22,503 nt of DNA from Flavobacteriaceae bacterium (GCA_021647405.1 JAKIUU010000037.1:1-22503); one strand, 5' to 3'. Positions 7,008-16,048 are shown, numbered from the stretch's first letter. The notes: generated by a model from the sequence alone, not told the origin. Translations and numbers: made by a program.

Positions 7008-8249
7008 ATGAAGCCCTTATTTAAACTCAGTTTTACTTTAGCGATAATAATACTCATTTCTTCTTGTACAAAACCCCAACCCACCCTGCTTAAAACAGGT
7101 ACATGGCGTGGCGAAATTGACATTCAAGGCCATTGGTTACCCTTTAATTTTGAAGTTACTAAAACCAACAGCACTTATACGGCCACCCTTATCAATGGCA
7201 AAGAAACCATTCCGCTAGACGACGTTAGCGTAAAAGGTGACTCGGTTTTTATTAAAATGTACATTTTTGATATAGACATACGCGCCAAAATTAACGGCGA
7301 AAAATTAAGTGGTTTATACATTAAAAATTACGCCGATAATTACCGCCTGAATTTTAAAGCCTCTTTTGGGAAAAAAGGCCGTTTAGATACCCCAACCAGC
7401 AATAATAAATTCGACGGCCGTTGGGAGACCTATTTTATAAAAGACAACGGTAGTAAAATACCCGCCCAAGGCGTGTTTAAATCAGAAGGCAACATCCTTA
7501 CTGGGACATTTATGACAAAGACAGGCGATTACCGTTATTTAAAAGGCTTTGCCAAAGACAGGCATATGGTATTGTACACCTTTGACGGTACCCATGCCTT
7601 TGTATTTACAGCCGATTTACAAGACGACGGGTCGTTAAAAGGCGATTTTTATTCGGGCCGCTCAGGTCACAAACCTTTTACGGCTAAAAAAAATCCGGCT
7701 TTCGAGTTGCCCAATGCCTTAGAATTAACCTACCTTAAAAAAGGCTTTGATAAAGTTGGCTTTTCCTTTCCTGGTTTAGATGGTAAACCTGTTACTTTAG
7801 ACGACCCAAAATACAAAGGAAAAGTAGTGGTACTTCAAATTTTTGGTACCTGGTGCCCCAATTGTATGGACGAAACCCGCTTTTACAAAAAGTGGTACGA
7901 CAAAAACAAAGACCGCGGTGTGGAAATAATCGGCTTGGCTTACGAAAACCCCGTAAAAGGAAAATTCGATTTTAACTACGCCAAAGCCCGTGTCGAAAAA
8001 ATGAAAAAGAAATTTAAGGTGGGATACGATTATGTCCTCGCTGGTATTTCCGACTCAAAAGTAGCTTCAGAAAGCCTGCCTATGCTCAATAAAATTATAT
8101 CTTTCCCAACCTCTATCATCATAGATAGAAAAGGAAAGGTCCGCCGTATTCATACAGGTTTTGCAGGGCCAGCCACAGGAAAATATTACGACGCATTTGT
8201 AGAAGACTTTAACGATTTTATGGCCAAACTTATAGCTGAAAAAGAATAA
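7008..8249 (+). CDS. TlpA-family thioredoxin-fold lipoprotein
   Basis: The product is 413 aa. The N-terminus is a lipoprotein signal with lipobox ISSC (Cys20). Residues about 30-225 are beta-rich and seem to hold two similar halves, each opening with a W-R/W-E strand (GTWRGEIDIQG; DGRWETYFI), as in the N-terminal domains of Bacteroidota AhpC/TlpA-type disulfide reductases. The C-terminal thioredoxin domain starts with the strand VVVLQIFG and has the redox motif WCPNC (C283, C286), followed by the cis-proline region ISFPTSIIIDRKGK. It probably reduces periplasmic disulfides, for instance in cytochrome c maturation or oxidative-stress repair; the partner is unknown. It appears monocistronic. 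Confidence 0.85.
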   Translation: MKPLFKLSFTLAIIILISSCTKPQPTLLKTGTWRGEIDIQGHWLPFNFEVTKTNSTYTATLINGKETIPLDDVSVKGDSVFIKMYIFDIDIRAKINGEKLSGLYIKNYADNYRLNFKASFGKKGRLDTPTSNNKFDGRWETYFIKDNGSKIPAQGVFKSEGNILTGTFMTKTGDYRYLKGFAKDRHMVLYTFDGTHAFVFTADLQDDGSLKGDFYSGRSGHKPFTAKKNPAFELPNALELTYLKKGFDKVGFSFPGLDGKPVTLDDPKYKGKVVVLQIFGTWCPNCMDETRFYKKWYDKNKDRGVEIIGLAYENPVKGKFDFNYAKARVEKMKKKFKVGYDYVLAGISDSKVASESLPMLNKIISFPTSIIIDRKGKVRRIHTGFAGPATGKYYDAFVEDFNDFMAKLIAEKE

Positions 8250-8354
8250 TTCTATTGCGGTAATATTTTTGGTGTGAATTTTGATATAGCTTATATTTTA
8301 ACTTACTCTGTGTACAATTTTAATAAAATTCAGCGTTAAATAGTGTACTATTTG

Positions 8355-8362
8355 TAGTTTTG
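8355..8362 (+). promoter_or_regulatory. Promoter -7 element of the TPR/barrel pair
   Basis: TAGTTTTG is a perfect TAnnTTTG located 23 nt before the ATG at 8386. No clear -33 TTG is seen. Confidence 0.55.
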
Positions 8363-8385
8363 ATTTTTTTGTAAAACCTCCTTAA

Positions 8386-11300
8386 ATGAACCAAATTAAA
8401 CCCCTTTTAGGAATTGCTTTTGTTGTCCTTTTTAATACGGCTAAAGCCCAAAAGACAGAAGCTTATACTACTGTGTTAAAAGATTATAACAACGCTGTTG
8501 CATTATACGAAAACAACGATTATGCCGCTGCTCAAACCCTTTTTAACAAAATAAGTACTTCTTTAGACAAAACGAGTGAGCTAAAAGCCAATATAGAATT
8601 TTACAAAGCTTTTGCCGCTATAAAGCGCAATCAATTTGGGGCAGATAACGCCATGTTTGATTTTGTAAAGCGGTACCCAACAAGTTTAAAATCGGTTGTG
8701 GCTTATTTAGAAGTTGGCAATTATTATTTTAAAGAGGCCCAGTACTCTAAAGCTATAAAATGGTTTGCAAGGGTAAAAATGGAGCGCTTAAGCCCTGCTC
8801 AAAAAGAGACCCTTCAATTTAATAAAGGCTATTCATTATTTGTTGTCAAAAAGTTTAAACTGGCTAAGACTTATTTTGCTTCGTTATTAAATTCGAAAGA
8901 ATACAGCGAAAAGGCCCTGTATTATTACGGTTATATCGCTTACGCGGATAAAGATTACGGCGAGGCTAATAAATATTTATCGCAGGTTTCAAATCAGAAA
9001 AATTACGCCACCAATATCTCTTATTATTTAGCCGATATTAATTTTAAAATGGGGCGCTTTGAAAAGGCTATAGAAATCGCCAGGCCACTATTAAAAAAGC
9101 TATCCAAATCTTTAAGCCCTCAAATATCAAAAATCATCGGCGAAAGCTATTTTAACCTTAAAAATTATACCGATGCCATTCCTTATTTATTAGAATATAA
9201 AGGCGAAAAAGGCCAGTGGAGTAACAATGATTACTACCAACTTGGCTATGCGTATTATAGGCAAAAAGATTATCCTAAAGCCATTTCATGGTTTAATAAA
9301 ATTGTAAGCGGTACCGATGCAGTAGCTCAAAATGCTTCCTATCATTTGGCCGATTGTTACCTAAAAACCAACAACAAAACCGCCGCTTTAAATGCCTTTA
9401 GAAAAGCGGCTCAAATGGATTTTGACGCGCTTCTTAAAGAAGATGCGTATTACAATTATGCACAGTTGAGTTATGACATCGGAAATCCGTACAACAATGT
9501 GGCGCAAGTGCTCATTGGTTTTTTGAAAAGTTACCCGAACCATCCTGAATATGCCGCCGTAAACAAACTGCTCATCAATGCTTTTATGCGCTCAAAAGAT
9601 TACAAAGGGGCTTTAACCTACTTTAAAAATTTATCTGATTCAGAAAGTCAAAAGACCTTTCAAAAAGCAGCTTATTTTTATGGTGTTCAACTGTTTTTAG
9701 AAGCCCATTACCAAGCTGCAGTAGCAAATTTTAGCAAAAGTATTGGGGTTAAAATTAACAACGATATACATTTTAAATCCTTATTCTGGCGTGCCGAAGC
9801 CTATTACAGAATGGCCAGCTACAACAGTGCTTTAAATGATTTTTTAACCCTCTCTAAAAACCAAAATAATACTGTTAAAGGTCTAAACTATAATTTAGGT
9901 TATGCTTATTTTAAAATAAAAGACTACCAAAATGCCATTATTTATTTCAAGCGTTTTATCTCAAAAAATACAGCTGATACAGAACGTTTAAACGATAGTT
10001 ATTTTCGCCTTGGCGACAGTTATTTTGCAAGCAGCAACTATACCGACGCCATTAAATTTTTTGACAAAGCACAACGCGTAAATTCGAATAATGCCGATTA
10101 TGCTTTGTACCAAAAAGCAATGAGTTTTGGGTTTTTACAACAAAACGAAAAAAAAATAAAAAATTTAAAAAAATTATTGAATCAATACAGCCAATCGCGT
10201 TTAGCTGACGATGCCTTGTACGAATTGGGCAATACCTATCTCAAAACAAATCAAATACCTTTGGCTTTGCAAAGTTATTCCACACTCATAAATACAGTAA
10301 AAAGGAGTCCGTTTAAACCAAAAGCCTTGCTTAAAAAAGGGTTGATTTATTACAATCAAGACAATAATATTAAAGCCTTAGCCATCTACAAACGATTGGT
10401 AAAAGATTTTAACAACGCGGCAGAATCAAGACAAGCCGTTAAAAATGCCAAAGAAATTTATAGCGATTTAGGAGAAATTGACAAATATGAACTTTGGGTT
10501 AAAGATATCGGATTTGTAACCGAAACCGATGAAGCCCTCGATAAAGCCATGTACCATTCTGCCGAAAAATTCTTTTTACAAAATAACTTTAAAAAAGCAA
10601 CTTCGGGCTTTAAGAAATATTTAGACCGCTTTCCTAATGGAGCCAATGTTTTAGAGGCCAATTTTTATAGCGCCCAATCTTTTATAAACTTAAAACAAAA
10701 AGACAAAGCGGCTGTGCATTTAGAAAATGTTATTGCGCAAACAGCTAATATATTTACCGAGAAAGCCCTTTCTACACTGGCATTGTTATATCTTGAAAAA
10801 GCTGATTGGGATAAGGCAATGCCTGTTCTAATCCGGCTGGAAGCCGAAGCAGAAAAACCCCAAAACACCACCTTTGCACAAAGCAATTTAATGAAAGCCT
10901 ATTACGCAAAAGACAATTTCGAAAATGCTGTGATTTACGCCGAAAAAGTTTTGAAAATAAAAGGTTTGAAAATTGCAACACAAAGTGATGCGCAAATTAT
11001 TATTGCCAGATCGGCCTTTAAAACAGGCGATTTAATCAAAGCCAAACAGGCCTACAAAAGAGTACAAAGTACTGCAACAGGAAAACTTAAAGCCGAAGCG
11101 CTTTATTACGATGCCTTTTTTAAACACCGTGAGAAAAAGTACAAAGCATCTAATAAAATCATACAAAATTTGGCTTCAAATTATGCTGCGTATAAAGAAT
11201 TTGGGGCAAAAGGATTGATAATAATGGCGCAAAATTTTTATGGAATGAAAGATGCTTATCAAGCTACTTATATCTTAGAAAGTGTTATTAAGAATTTTGG

Positions 11301-11400
11301 TGGTTATCCCAATTTAATTGCAGAAGCCAAAACAATACTTGCCGACATAAAGACGAAAGAAGCCAAGACAAACCTCTCTGTAAAACAAAATGACAATTAA
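8386..11400 (+). CDS. Large periplasmic tetratricopeptide-repeat protein (1004 aa)
   Basis: The N-terminus is a Sec signal ending NTAKAQ near residue 22. Nearly all of the rest is TPR-like helical pairs with the usual A/Y/F and [LY]-x-x-[AG] spacing; examples are YENNDYAAAQTLFNKI, YFKEAQYSKAIKWFARV, YRQKDYPKAISWFNKI, FKIKDYQNAIIYFKRF and LKTNQIPLALQSYSTL. By eye there are about twenty or more repeats, forming a long superhelical scaffold. No catalytic motif was seen. TPR proteins of this size in Bacteroidota usually act as periplasmic scaffolds or assembly factors. The stop lies only 4 nt before the preferred start of the outer-membrane barrel gene, so the two are translated as a unit and probably work together. 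The precise role is unknown. Confidence 0.8.
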   Translation: MNQIKPLLGIAFVVLFNTAKAQKTEAYTTVLKDYNNAVALYENNDYAAAQTLFNKISTSLDKTSELKANIEFYKAFAAIKRNQFGADNAMFDFVKRYPTSLKSVVAYLEVGNYYFKEAQYSKAIKWFARVKMERLSPAQKETLQFNKGYSLFVVKKFKLAKTYFASLLNSKEYSEKALYYYGYIAYADKDYGEANKYLSQVSNQKNYATNISYYLADINFKMGRFEKAIEIARPLLKKLSKSLSPQISKIIGESYFNLKNYTDAIPYLLEYKGEKGQWSNNDYYQLGYAYYRQKDYPKAISWFNKIVSGTDAVAQNASYHLADCYLKTNNKTAALNAFRKAAQMDFDALLKEDAYYNYAQLSYDIGNPYNNVAQVLIGFLKSYPNHPEYAAVNKLLINAFMRSKDYKGALTYFKNLSDSESQKTFQKAAYFYGVQLFLEAHYQAAVANFSKSIGVKINNDIHFKSLFWRAEAYYRMASYNSALNDFLTLSKNQNNTVKGLNYNLGYAYFKIKDYQNAIIYFKRFISKNTADTERLNDSYFRLGDSYFASSNYTDAIKFFDKAQRVNSNNADYALYQKAMSFGFLQQNEKKIKNLKKLLNQYSQSRLADDALYELGNTYLKTNQIPLALQSYSTLINTVKRSPFKPKALLKKGLIYYNQDNNIKALAIYKRLVKDFNNAAESRQAVKNAKEIYSDLGEIDKYELWVKDIGFVTETDEALDKAMYHSAEKFFLQNNFKKATSGFKKYLDRFPNGANVLEANFYSAQSFINLKQKDKAAVHLENVIAQTANIFTEKALSTLALLYLEKADWDKAMPVLIRLEAEAEKPQNTTFAQSNLMKAYYAKDNFENAVIYAEKVLKIKGLKIATQSDAQIIIARSAFKTGDLIKAKQAYKRVQSTATGKLKAEALYYDAFFKHREKKYKASNKIIQNLASNYAAYKEFGAKGLIIMAQNFYGMKDAYQATYILESVIKNFGGYPNLIAEAKTILADIKTKEAKTNLSVKQNDN

Positions 11401-11404
11401 AATT

Positions 11405-13126
11405 ATGAAATACCGTTTTTTATATATCGCCCTTTTAGTTAGTGCAGTTGTTGTTTCGCAAAACAAAGAAAAGGACACACTAAATACAGAAGTTATAAAC
11501 GTTGTAAAACCCTTTAATCCTACTGTCTCGGATGCTTTTAAAATAACCCGAAATCCAAAAATAGAGCAAAATATTATTGCCAAACACAAAACCTTTAAAT
11601 ACAAAATATTTTCTGTGCCCGTAGCCTCTACTTTTAAACCAAAACAAGGAAATTTTGTAGGTTTAAAACAGCCCAAATCAAAGCTGGTTTACAACAATTT
11701 TATAAGCGCAGGTTATGGCAACAATAACACGCCCTTATTAGAGGCTTTTATCCATAACAAGCCTACAAAAATGAGTGATATTGGTGCTTTTATCAATATA
11801 AAATCAGCTGATAGCAATGTTAAAAATAGCCTGCTAAACGATGCTTATTCCGATGTTAAAATGGATTTGTATTACAAACAAAGCGACAACAATTTTGACT
11901 GGCAACTCAACTCAGGTCTGCGGTTTCAAAAATCTAATTGGTACGGACTGAGAAATCCTTTATCGATAGCTAGTGTTTATAGAAATAGCCTAAACCCCAA
12001 ACAAGATTACAATAATTTTTATGCGGGTGGTAGCATGTCTTATTTTAACGCTTATTTTGAAGGTGGCACTTTTGAATATTCCTTTTTTAGCGACGATTAC
12101 AAAAGCACCGAAAATTACCTTTATGCCGCCCCTCAATTTGCCTTTCCGCTATCGTCAGAATATCTTACAACTACTTTTAGTTTGGCTTATTTAGACGGAA
12201 AATTTAACACCGCTTATATTGACCCCAATCCTATCTCATACCGGTTTTTAAATTTGGGTGTGGCGCCTAATTTAGAATTCTTGCGCAACAATTTCAGCTT
12301 AAATTTAGGGGTAAAAGTATATTACAGCGCATCAAAAGCTATTGACCAAAAAAGTGGATTTTTTGCCTACCCAAATATAACAGCTTCGTATAAAACAGGA
12401 GCTTCTACTGTATTTGGCGGCCTTACAGGCGATTTACATCAGAATTCTTATAAAGAATTTGCAAATGACAATCCTTTTGTAAGTCCTACGCTTAACATAA
12501 AACAAACCGACGAACAGTACAAAGCTTTTGTCGGTTTAAAAGGTGTTGCGCAAAATTTGAGTTACGAGTTACAAGCGTCATATAAAAACGAAAAAGACAA
12601 AGCTTTATTTATTTTAAATCCGATTAAAACACTTAACATAACCAATCGTTCTTACGAATTTGGCAATTCGTTTAATGTGATTTACGACGCTATTAAAACC
12701 CTTAGTTTTACCGCAAATGCCGAAGTGGTTTACAATAAAAACCTGACTTTTGGCACCCGCTTAAACATAGATTCTTATACCCTTTCAAATGAAAAAGAGG
12801 CGTGGAATTTACCCGCATTAAAAGCCGAAGTGTACGGCCAATACACTTACAAGAAATGGGAAGCCCAAACCCATATTTATGTAGTTGGCGAACGTAAAGG
12901 TTTGCCTTCAAATATGTTTCCAACACTTGTGCCTGCGGTCTTTAACACGGTTACAAATGCCGCCTATGTCGATATGAATTTAAGCGGTAGGTATAACTTT
13001 ACAGACAGGTTAACAGTTTTTACCAAATTAAATAATATTTTAGGCGATAACTATCAAAAATTTACCAATTTTAATGTACAAGGATTTCAGGCTTTAGCAG
13101 GGCTTACCTATAAATTTGATTTTTAA
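11405..13126 (+). CDS. Outer-membrane beta-barrel protein, TonB-dependent-receptor-like, apparently plugless
   Basis: ATG 11405 is chosen over 11390 because it gives a clean signal peptide, MKYRFLYIALLVSAVVVSQ; the product is then 573 aa. Just after the signal is TEVINVVKPFNPTVSDAFK (28-46), which has a TonB-box-like hydrophobic run. From about residue 85 on, the sequence alternates aromatic and polar strands typical of outer-membrane barrels and ends LAGLTYKFDF with a terminal Phe. The last strands (GRYNFTDRLTVFTKLNNILGDNY) are like those of TonB-dependent receptors. Only about 65 residues separate the box from the barrel, too few for the usual plug of about 130. It is coupled to the large TPR gene. 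Substrate and function are unknown. Confidence 0.75.
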   Translation: MKYRFLYIALLVSAVVVSQNKEKDTLNTEVINVVKPFNPTVSDAFKITRNPKIEQNIIAKHKTFKYKIFSVPVASTFKPKQGNFVGLKQPKSKLVYNNFISAGYGNNNTPLLEAFIHNKPTKMSDIGAFINIKSADSNVKNSLLNDAYSDVKMDLYYKQSDNNFDWQLNSGLRFQKSNWYGLRNPLSIASVYRNSLNPKQDYNNFYAGGSMSYFNAYFEGGTFEYSFFSDDYKSTENYLYAAPQFAFPLSSEYLTTTFSLAYLDGKFNTAYIDPNPISYRFLNLGVAPNLEFLRNNFSLNLGVKVYYSASKAIDQKSGFFAYPNITASYKTGASTVFGGLTGDLHQNSYKEFANDNPFVSPTLNIKQTDEQYKAFVGLKGVAQNLSYELQASYKNEKDKALFILNPIKTLNITNRSYEFGNSFNVIYDAIKTLSFTANAEVVYNKNLTFGTRLNIDSYTLSNEKEAWNLPALKAEVYGQYTYKKWEAQTHIYVVGERKGLPSNMFPTLVPAVFNTVTNAAYVDMNLSGRYNFTDRLTVFTKLNNILGDNYQKFTNFNVQGFQALAGLTYKFDF

Positions 13127-13157
13127 AGAATGGCCATAGCCCACCTCGTGTAAAGCC

Positions 13158-14141
13158 TTACCTCTGTAACGCTAAATTCTCTGTTTTATACGTTTTAATA
13201 GTGTCTTCTTGACTGTAAATCAAAAAGGCTTTAAATTTTTTATGGCTATTTAAAAATGTTTTTGTTTTTTCTAAGCCCATAACCATAAAAGCAGTGGCGT
13301 AACCGTCAACATCGGCACAATCTGTCGGTGCAATAACCGAAGTACTCAATAAGTTACTCATTGTGGCTTTACCCGTTTTGGGATTGATTATGTGAATGTA
13401 TTTTTGTCCCGATGCATTTAGTTTAAACTTTCGATAACTGCCAGATGTGGCTATTGATTCATTTTGTAAAATAACAGTGGCTTGAAAACTTTGCGAGCCA
13501 TCAAAATTAGGATGTTCTATGGCGATATGCCATTCTTTGTCACCCCGTGCACGGATTTCGCCGCCCATTTCTACAAGGTATTTACTGATTTGCTGACTTT
13601 CGAAATAACGACCGATAAGGTCAATGGCATAGCCTTTGGCAATGGCGTTAAAATCTAAATAAATATTTTTATCAGCTTTAACAATACGGTGGTTTTTAAG
13701 TTGCACTTTGTTAAAGCCAACATATTGTAAAAGTGAATCTATTTGATTTTTATTGAGGCTTGTCATCGTTTTTTGGGGGCCAAAACCCCAAGCATTAACC
13801 AAGCTGCCAATTGTTGGGTCAAAACTGCCGTCGGTTGATTTGTAAATAACAGCCGATTTATCGAAAACTTCTTTAAAATAATCACCTACAACAATACTGG
13901 TGTCGCCTTTGTTTATTTTAGAAATATCTGAAGTAGCGATATAAGTAGATAGCGATTTATTTACCTTGTGTAATAGACTGTCTATAGCATGCGAAAAATC
14001 GCGTTTTTGAACATCGTAATAAGTGATGTGAAAAGTAGTTCCCAAAGCATTCCCTTCTAATTTTACTTCCTCAGTACCATTCTGATTAGTACAAGAAAAT
14101 CCTAAGAAAATTACCGTAAACAAGCTTAAAATTACCCGCAT
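13158..14141 (-). CDS. apbE: FAD:protein FMN transferase (ApbE)
   Basis: The product is a 327-aa lipoprotein (lipobox GFSC, Cys17) acting on the periplasmic side. ApbE transfers FMN from FAD onto Thr or Ser of target proteins such as NqrB/NqrC or RnfG-type subunits, using Mg. Visible family motifs are LGTTFHITYY (33-42), DPTIGSLVNAWGFGP (108-122), YLDFNAIAKGYAID (161-174), VEMGGEIRARG (190-200), ATSGSYRKF (231-239), HIINPKTGKA (250-259), and the metal-binding region CADVDGYATAFMVMG (275-289). No flavinylated partner is encoded nearby. It is convergent with the barrel gene (31-nt gap, no obvious hairpin) and divergent from the OmpA-like gene. Confidence 0.9.
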   Translation of the reverse strand: MRVILSLFTVIFLGFSCTNQNGTEEVKLEGNALGTTFHITYYDVQKRDFSHAIDSLLHKVNKSLSTYIATSDISKINKGDTSIVVGDYFKEVFDKSAVIYKSTDGSFDPTIGSLVNAWGFGPQKTMTSLNKNQIDSLLQYVGFNKVQLKNHRIVKADKNIYLDFNAIAKGYAIDLIGRYFESQQISKYLVEMGGEIRARGDKEWHIAIEHPNFDGSQSFQATVILQNESIATSGSYRKFKLNASGQKYIHIINPKTGKATMSNLLSTSVIAPTDCADVDGYATAFMVMGLEKTKTFLNSHKKFKAFLIYSQEDTIKTYKTENLALQR

Positions 14142-14164
14142 AAATACCTTTATTAAAACCTGTA

Positions 14165-14172
14165 CAAAGGTA
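14165..14172 (-). promoter_or_regulatory. Promoter -7 element of apbE
   Basis: On the minus strand this reads TACCTTTG, a perfect TAnnTTTG, 23 nt before the ATG at 14141. No good -33 TTG was found. Confidence 0.6.
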
Positions 14173-14240
14173 ATTTAAAAAATAGTCATAAATAAACCAT
14201 AATTTTTAAAAATTGGGCTGAATTTTAAGGTCTTATTTAA

Positions 14241-14248
14241 TACTTTTG
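14241..14248 (+). promoter_or_regulatory. Promoter -7 element of the OmpA-like gene
   Basis: TACTTTTG is a perfect TAnnTTTG 17 nt before the ATG at 14266. A TTG at 14213-14215 is a possible, slightly distant upstream element. Confidence 0.6.
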
Positions 14249-14265
14249 CTTAAAATTTAAATCCC

Positions 14266-15120
14266 ATGAAAAATATTTTAGGAACGGTATTGGTAGCCGC
14301 TTTATTACTATCTTCTTGTGTGTCTCAAAAACAACACGCAGCATTGCAATCAGACTTAGATGTTGCCAAACAAAATTTGGTGGATATTAAAGCCAATTTA
14401 ACCAAGTGTATATTAGAAAAAGAGAAAGCAAATTCTAATTTTAAAACCCTTGAAGGCCAAGTATCACATCTTAAAAAATCAAACAATTCTTTACTAGAAA
14501 ACCTTGGGAATATGGCAAAACTTTCTACAAAAGAAGCCGAAAACCTAGAAACATCTTTAGAGAATATTAAAGAAAAAGACCTGCGTATCCGCTCTATGCA
14601 AAATGCCATTACCAGAAGAGATTCTGTAACTTTGGCTTTGGTTACAAGCCTTAAAGGTGTTTTAGACGATATTAATGATCCAGACATAGAAATAAACGTA
14701 GAAAAAGGTGTTGTTTATATTTCGCTATCAGATAAATTGGTTTTTAACACCGGAAGTTTTGTAGTATCTGACCGCGCCAAAGAAATTTTAGGAAAAGTAG
14801 CTAAAATAGTAAACGATAAACCCGATATCAATATTATGGTTGAAGGACATACAGATAATGTGTCTATACAAAATGATGTGGTAGAAGACAATTGGGACTT
14901 AAGTGTTAAACGTGCCACTTCGGTTGTGCGTATTTTACAAAAAGACTTTGGTGTAGCACCAGAGCGTATGACAGCTGCGGGTAGAAGTTCTTATGTGCCA
15001 ATTGCCAGTAATGATACAGATGCCGGAAAATCTAGAAACCGCCGCACACGTATTGTTATCTTACCTAAATTAGACGAATTTTACAAACTTTTAGAAGAAG
15101 GTATGAAAAAAGCCAATTAA
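14266..15120 (+). CDS. OmpA-family peptidoglycan-binding lipoprotein
   Basis: The product is 284 aa. The lipobox LSSC places the lipidated Cys at residue 18. Residues about 20-115 are a long coiled coil (AALQSDLDVAKQNLVDIKAN onward). Residues about 145-268 form the OmpA C-terminal domain: LVFNTGSFVVSDRAKEIL (158-175), VEGHTDN (192-198), NWDLSVKRA (209-217), AAGRSSYVP (237-245), and NRRTRI (258-263), which include the residues that hold diaminopimelate of peptidoglycan. It likely tethers outer membrane to cell wall in the manner of Pal, with the coiled coil as spacer. It has its own promoter and a strong terminator, so it is monocistronic. Its neighbours do not identify a special partner. Confidence 0.9.
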   Translation: MKNILGTVLVAALLLSSCVSQKQHAALQSDLDVAKQNLVDIKANLTKCILEKEKANSNFKTLEGQVSHLKKSNNSLLENLGNMAKLSTKEAENLETSLENIKEKDLRIRSMQNAITRRDSVTLALVTSLKGVLDDINDPDIEINVEKGVVYISLSDKLVFNTGSFVVSDRAKEILGKVAKIVNDKPDINIMVEGHTDNVSIQNDVVEDNWDLSVKRATSVVRILQKDFGVAPERMTAAGRSSYVPIASNDTDAGKSRNRRTRIVILPKLDEFYKLLEEGMKKAN

Positions 15121-15158
15121 TGTAATAATTAGCTTTCGCTGATTATGTTTCTTGAATT

Positions 15159-15192
15159 AAAAAACGCCCCAAAGTCTTGGGGCGTTTTTTTT
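15159..15192 (+). terminator. Strong bidirectional Rho-independent terminator
   Basis: A 14-bp perfect stem (arms 15159-15172 and 15177-15190) has a GC-rich core ACGCCCC/GGGGCGT, a 4-nt loop AGTC and a T-tail. The A-run on the left arm makes it work on both strands, serving the OmpA-like gene and the convergent hydrolase operon. Confidence 0.92.
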
Positions 15193-15218
15193 GTTGTTAA
15201 AGGTCATAAAATTTATAT

Positions 15219-15247
15219 TGTCACTGCGAGCGTAGCGTGGCAGTCTC
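15219..15247. repeat. Short dispersed palindromic repeat (REP-like)
   Basis: The segment TCACTGCGAGCGTAGCG continues into TGGCAGTCTC. Its outer 5-mers ACTGC (15223-15227) and GCAGT (15240-15244) are inverted, and GCGTAGCG lies inside. I recognise this type (CACTGCGAGCGTAGCGTGGCA with variants) as a motif scattered between genes in many Bacteroidota and other bacteria. It abuts the hydrolase stop codon directly. Confidence 0.55.
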
Positions 15248-16048
15248 TTAATTTAAAATCTCTTTTACTGCTTTATGATACTTATCAAAAGTTGCTAAAT
15301 TATTATGCTTACCGCCGTCAATTACTATAAAAATAGCTTTGTTTTTAGGGGCGGATTTAAATAGTTTTTGTCCTAATTTAATAGGAATAACCCTGTCTTT
15401 TGTGCCATGGAAAATAGTAATTTTGCTTGGCACTTCTTTAATATATTTTTGCGAATTGAAATGGTATTTCAACAACAAATCATAGGGGGCGTATTTAAAC
15501 CAGTATTTTGGCAATGCCACTAGGCTGTTAAACGGCGCTTCTAAAATAAGCTGGGCTGGTTTGTTTTTATACGCTACATAAGTGGCAAAAGTAGCCCCCA
15601 AAGAACGGCCATAAACCACAATTTTAGATTCGTCAAACATTTGGTTTACATAGGTGTACCATTGATGGGCGTCTTGGTATAATTTGGTTTCGCTTCTTTT
15701 GCCGGTACTTTTACCATAACCCCTATAATCAACAACAAGTACGTTGTAATTATATTTGGTAAATCCGGAGGCTATTGTGCCCCAGCGCACCAAATTATCT
15801 CTATTGCCATGAAAAAAGAGTATCACCCCCTTAGGGTTTTTAAGCTCAAAATAGAGGCCGTTTAGTGTGGCATTATCTTCTGTTTTTAGATTTATTTCTG
15901 TAAAGGGTTTCTCAAATTTAAAATTAAAATCTTGCGGTAATTTTACAGACTGAAAAAGAAGACGCTCCTGAAAAAAATACAGTCCCAATAAGGCAAGACA
16001 ATAGAATATTGCCACAATAAAAAGTATTCTTTTAAAACTGCGCATCAT
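15248..16048 (-). CDS. Membrane-anchored alpha/beta hydrolase (BEM46/S33-like), copy 1
   Basis: The product is 266 aa. An N-terminal hydrophobic segment (about 9-25) anchors it in the inner membrane. The hydrolase fold follows: oxyanion motif FFHGN (78-82), DYRGYGKSTGKRS (107-119), nucleophile elbow GRSLG (Ser149), acid D218 in HGTKDRVIP, and His248 in GGKHNN. All triad members are present, so it should be an active serine hydrolase; the substrate (ester, peptide or lipid) is unknown. Its ATG overlaps the stop of the upstream paralogue (TAATG), implying translational coupling. The stop lies at the dispersed repeat. BEM46-type proteins are poorly characterised in bacteria. Confidence 0.82.
   Translation of the reverse strand: MMRSFKRILFIVAIFYCLALLGLYFFQERLLFQSVKLPQDFNFKFEKPFTEINLKTEDNATLNGLYFELKNPKGVILFFHGNRDNLVRWGTIASGFTKYNYNVLVVDYRGYGKSTGKRSETKLYQDAHQWYTYVNQMFDESKIVVYGRSLGATFATYVAYKNKPAQLILEAPFNSLVALPKYWFKYAPYDLLLKYHFNSQKYIKEVPSKITIFHGTKDRVIPIKLGQKLFKSAPKNKAIFIVIDGGKHNNLATFDKYHKAVKEILN

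Noticed and set aside
8386..11400. The large TPR gene as a CRISPR-like or tandem DNA repeat.
   Set aside because: The repetition is at the protein level (degenerate TPRs); the DNA shows no identical repeated units.
11390..11404. Upstream ATG at 11390 as start of the barrel gene.
   Set aside because: It would add MTIKI in front of a clean signal peptide; ATG 11405 gives a normal signal. It remains possible, as it would overlap the TPR gene by 11 nt.
15145..15330. A plus-strand ORF across the terminator, dispersed repeat and hydrolase 3' end.
   Set aside because: It translates through a terminator hairpin and the antisense of a real gene and has no recognisable protein features.
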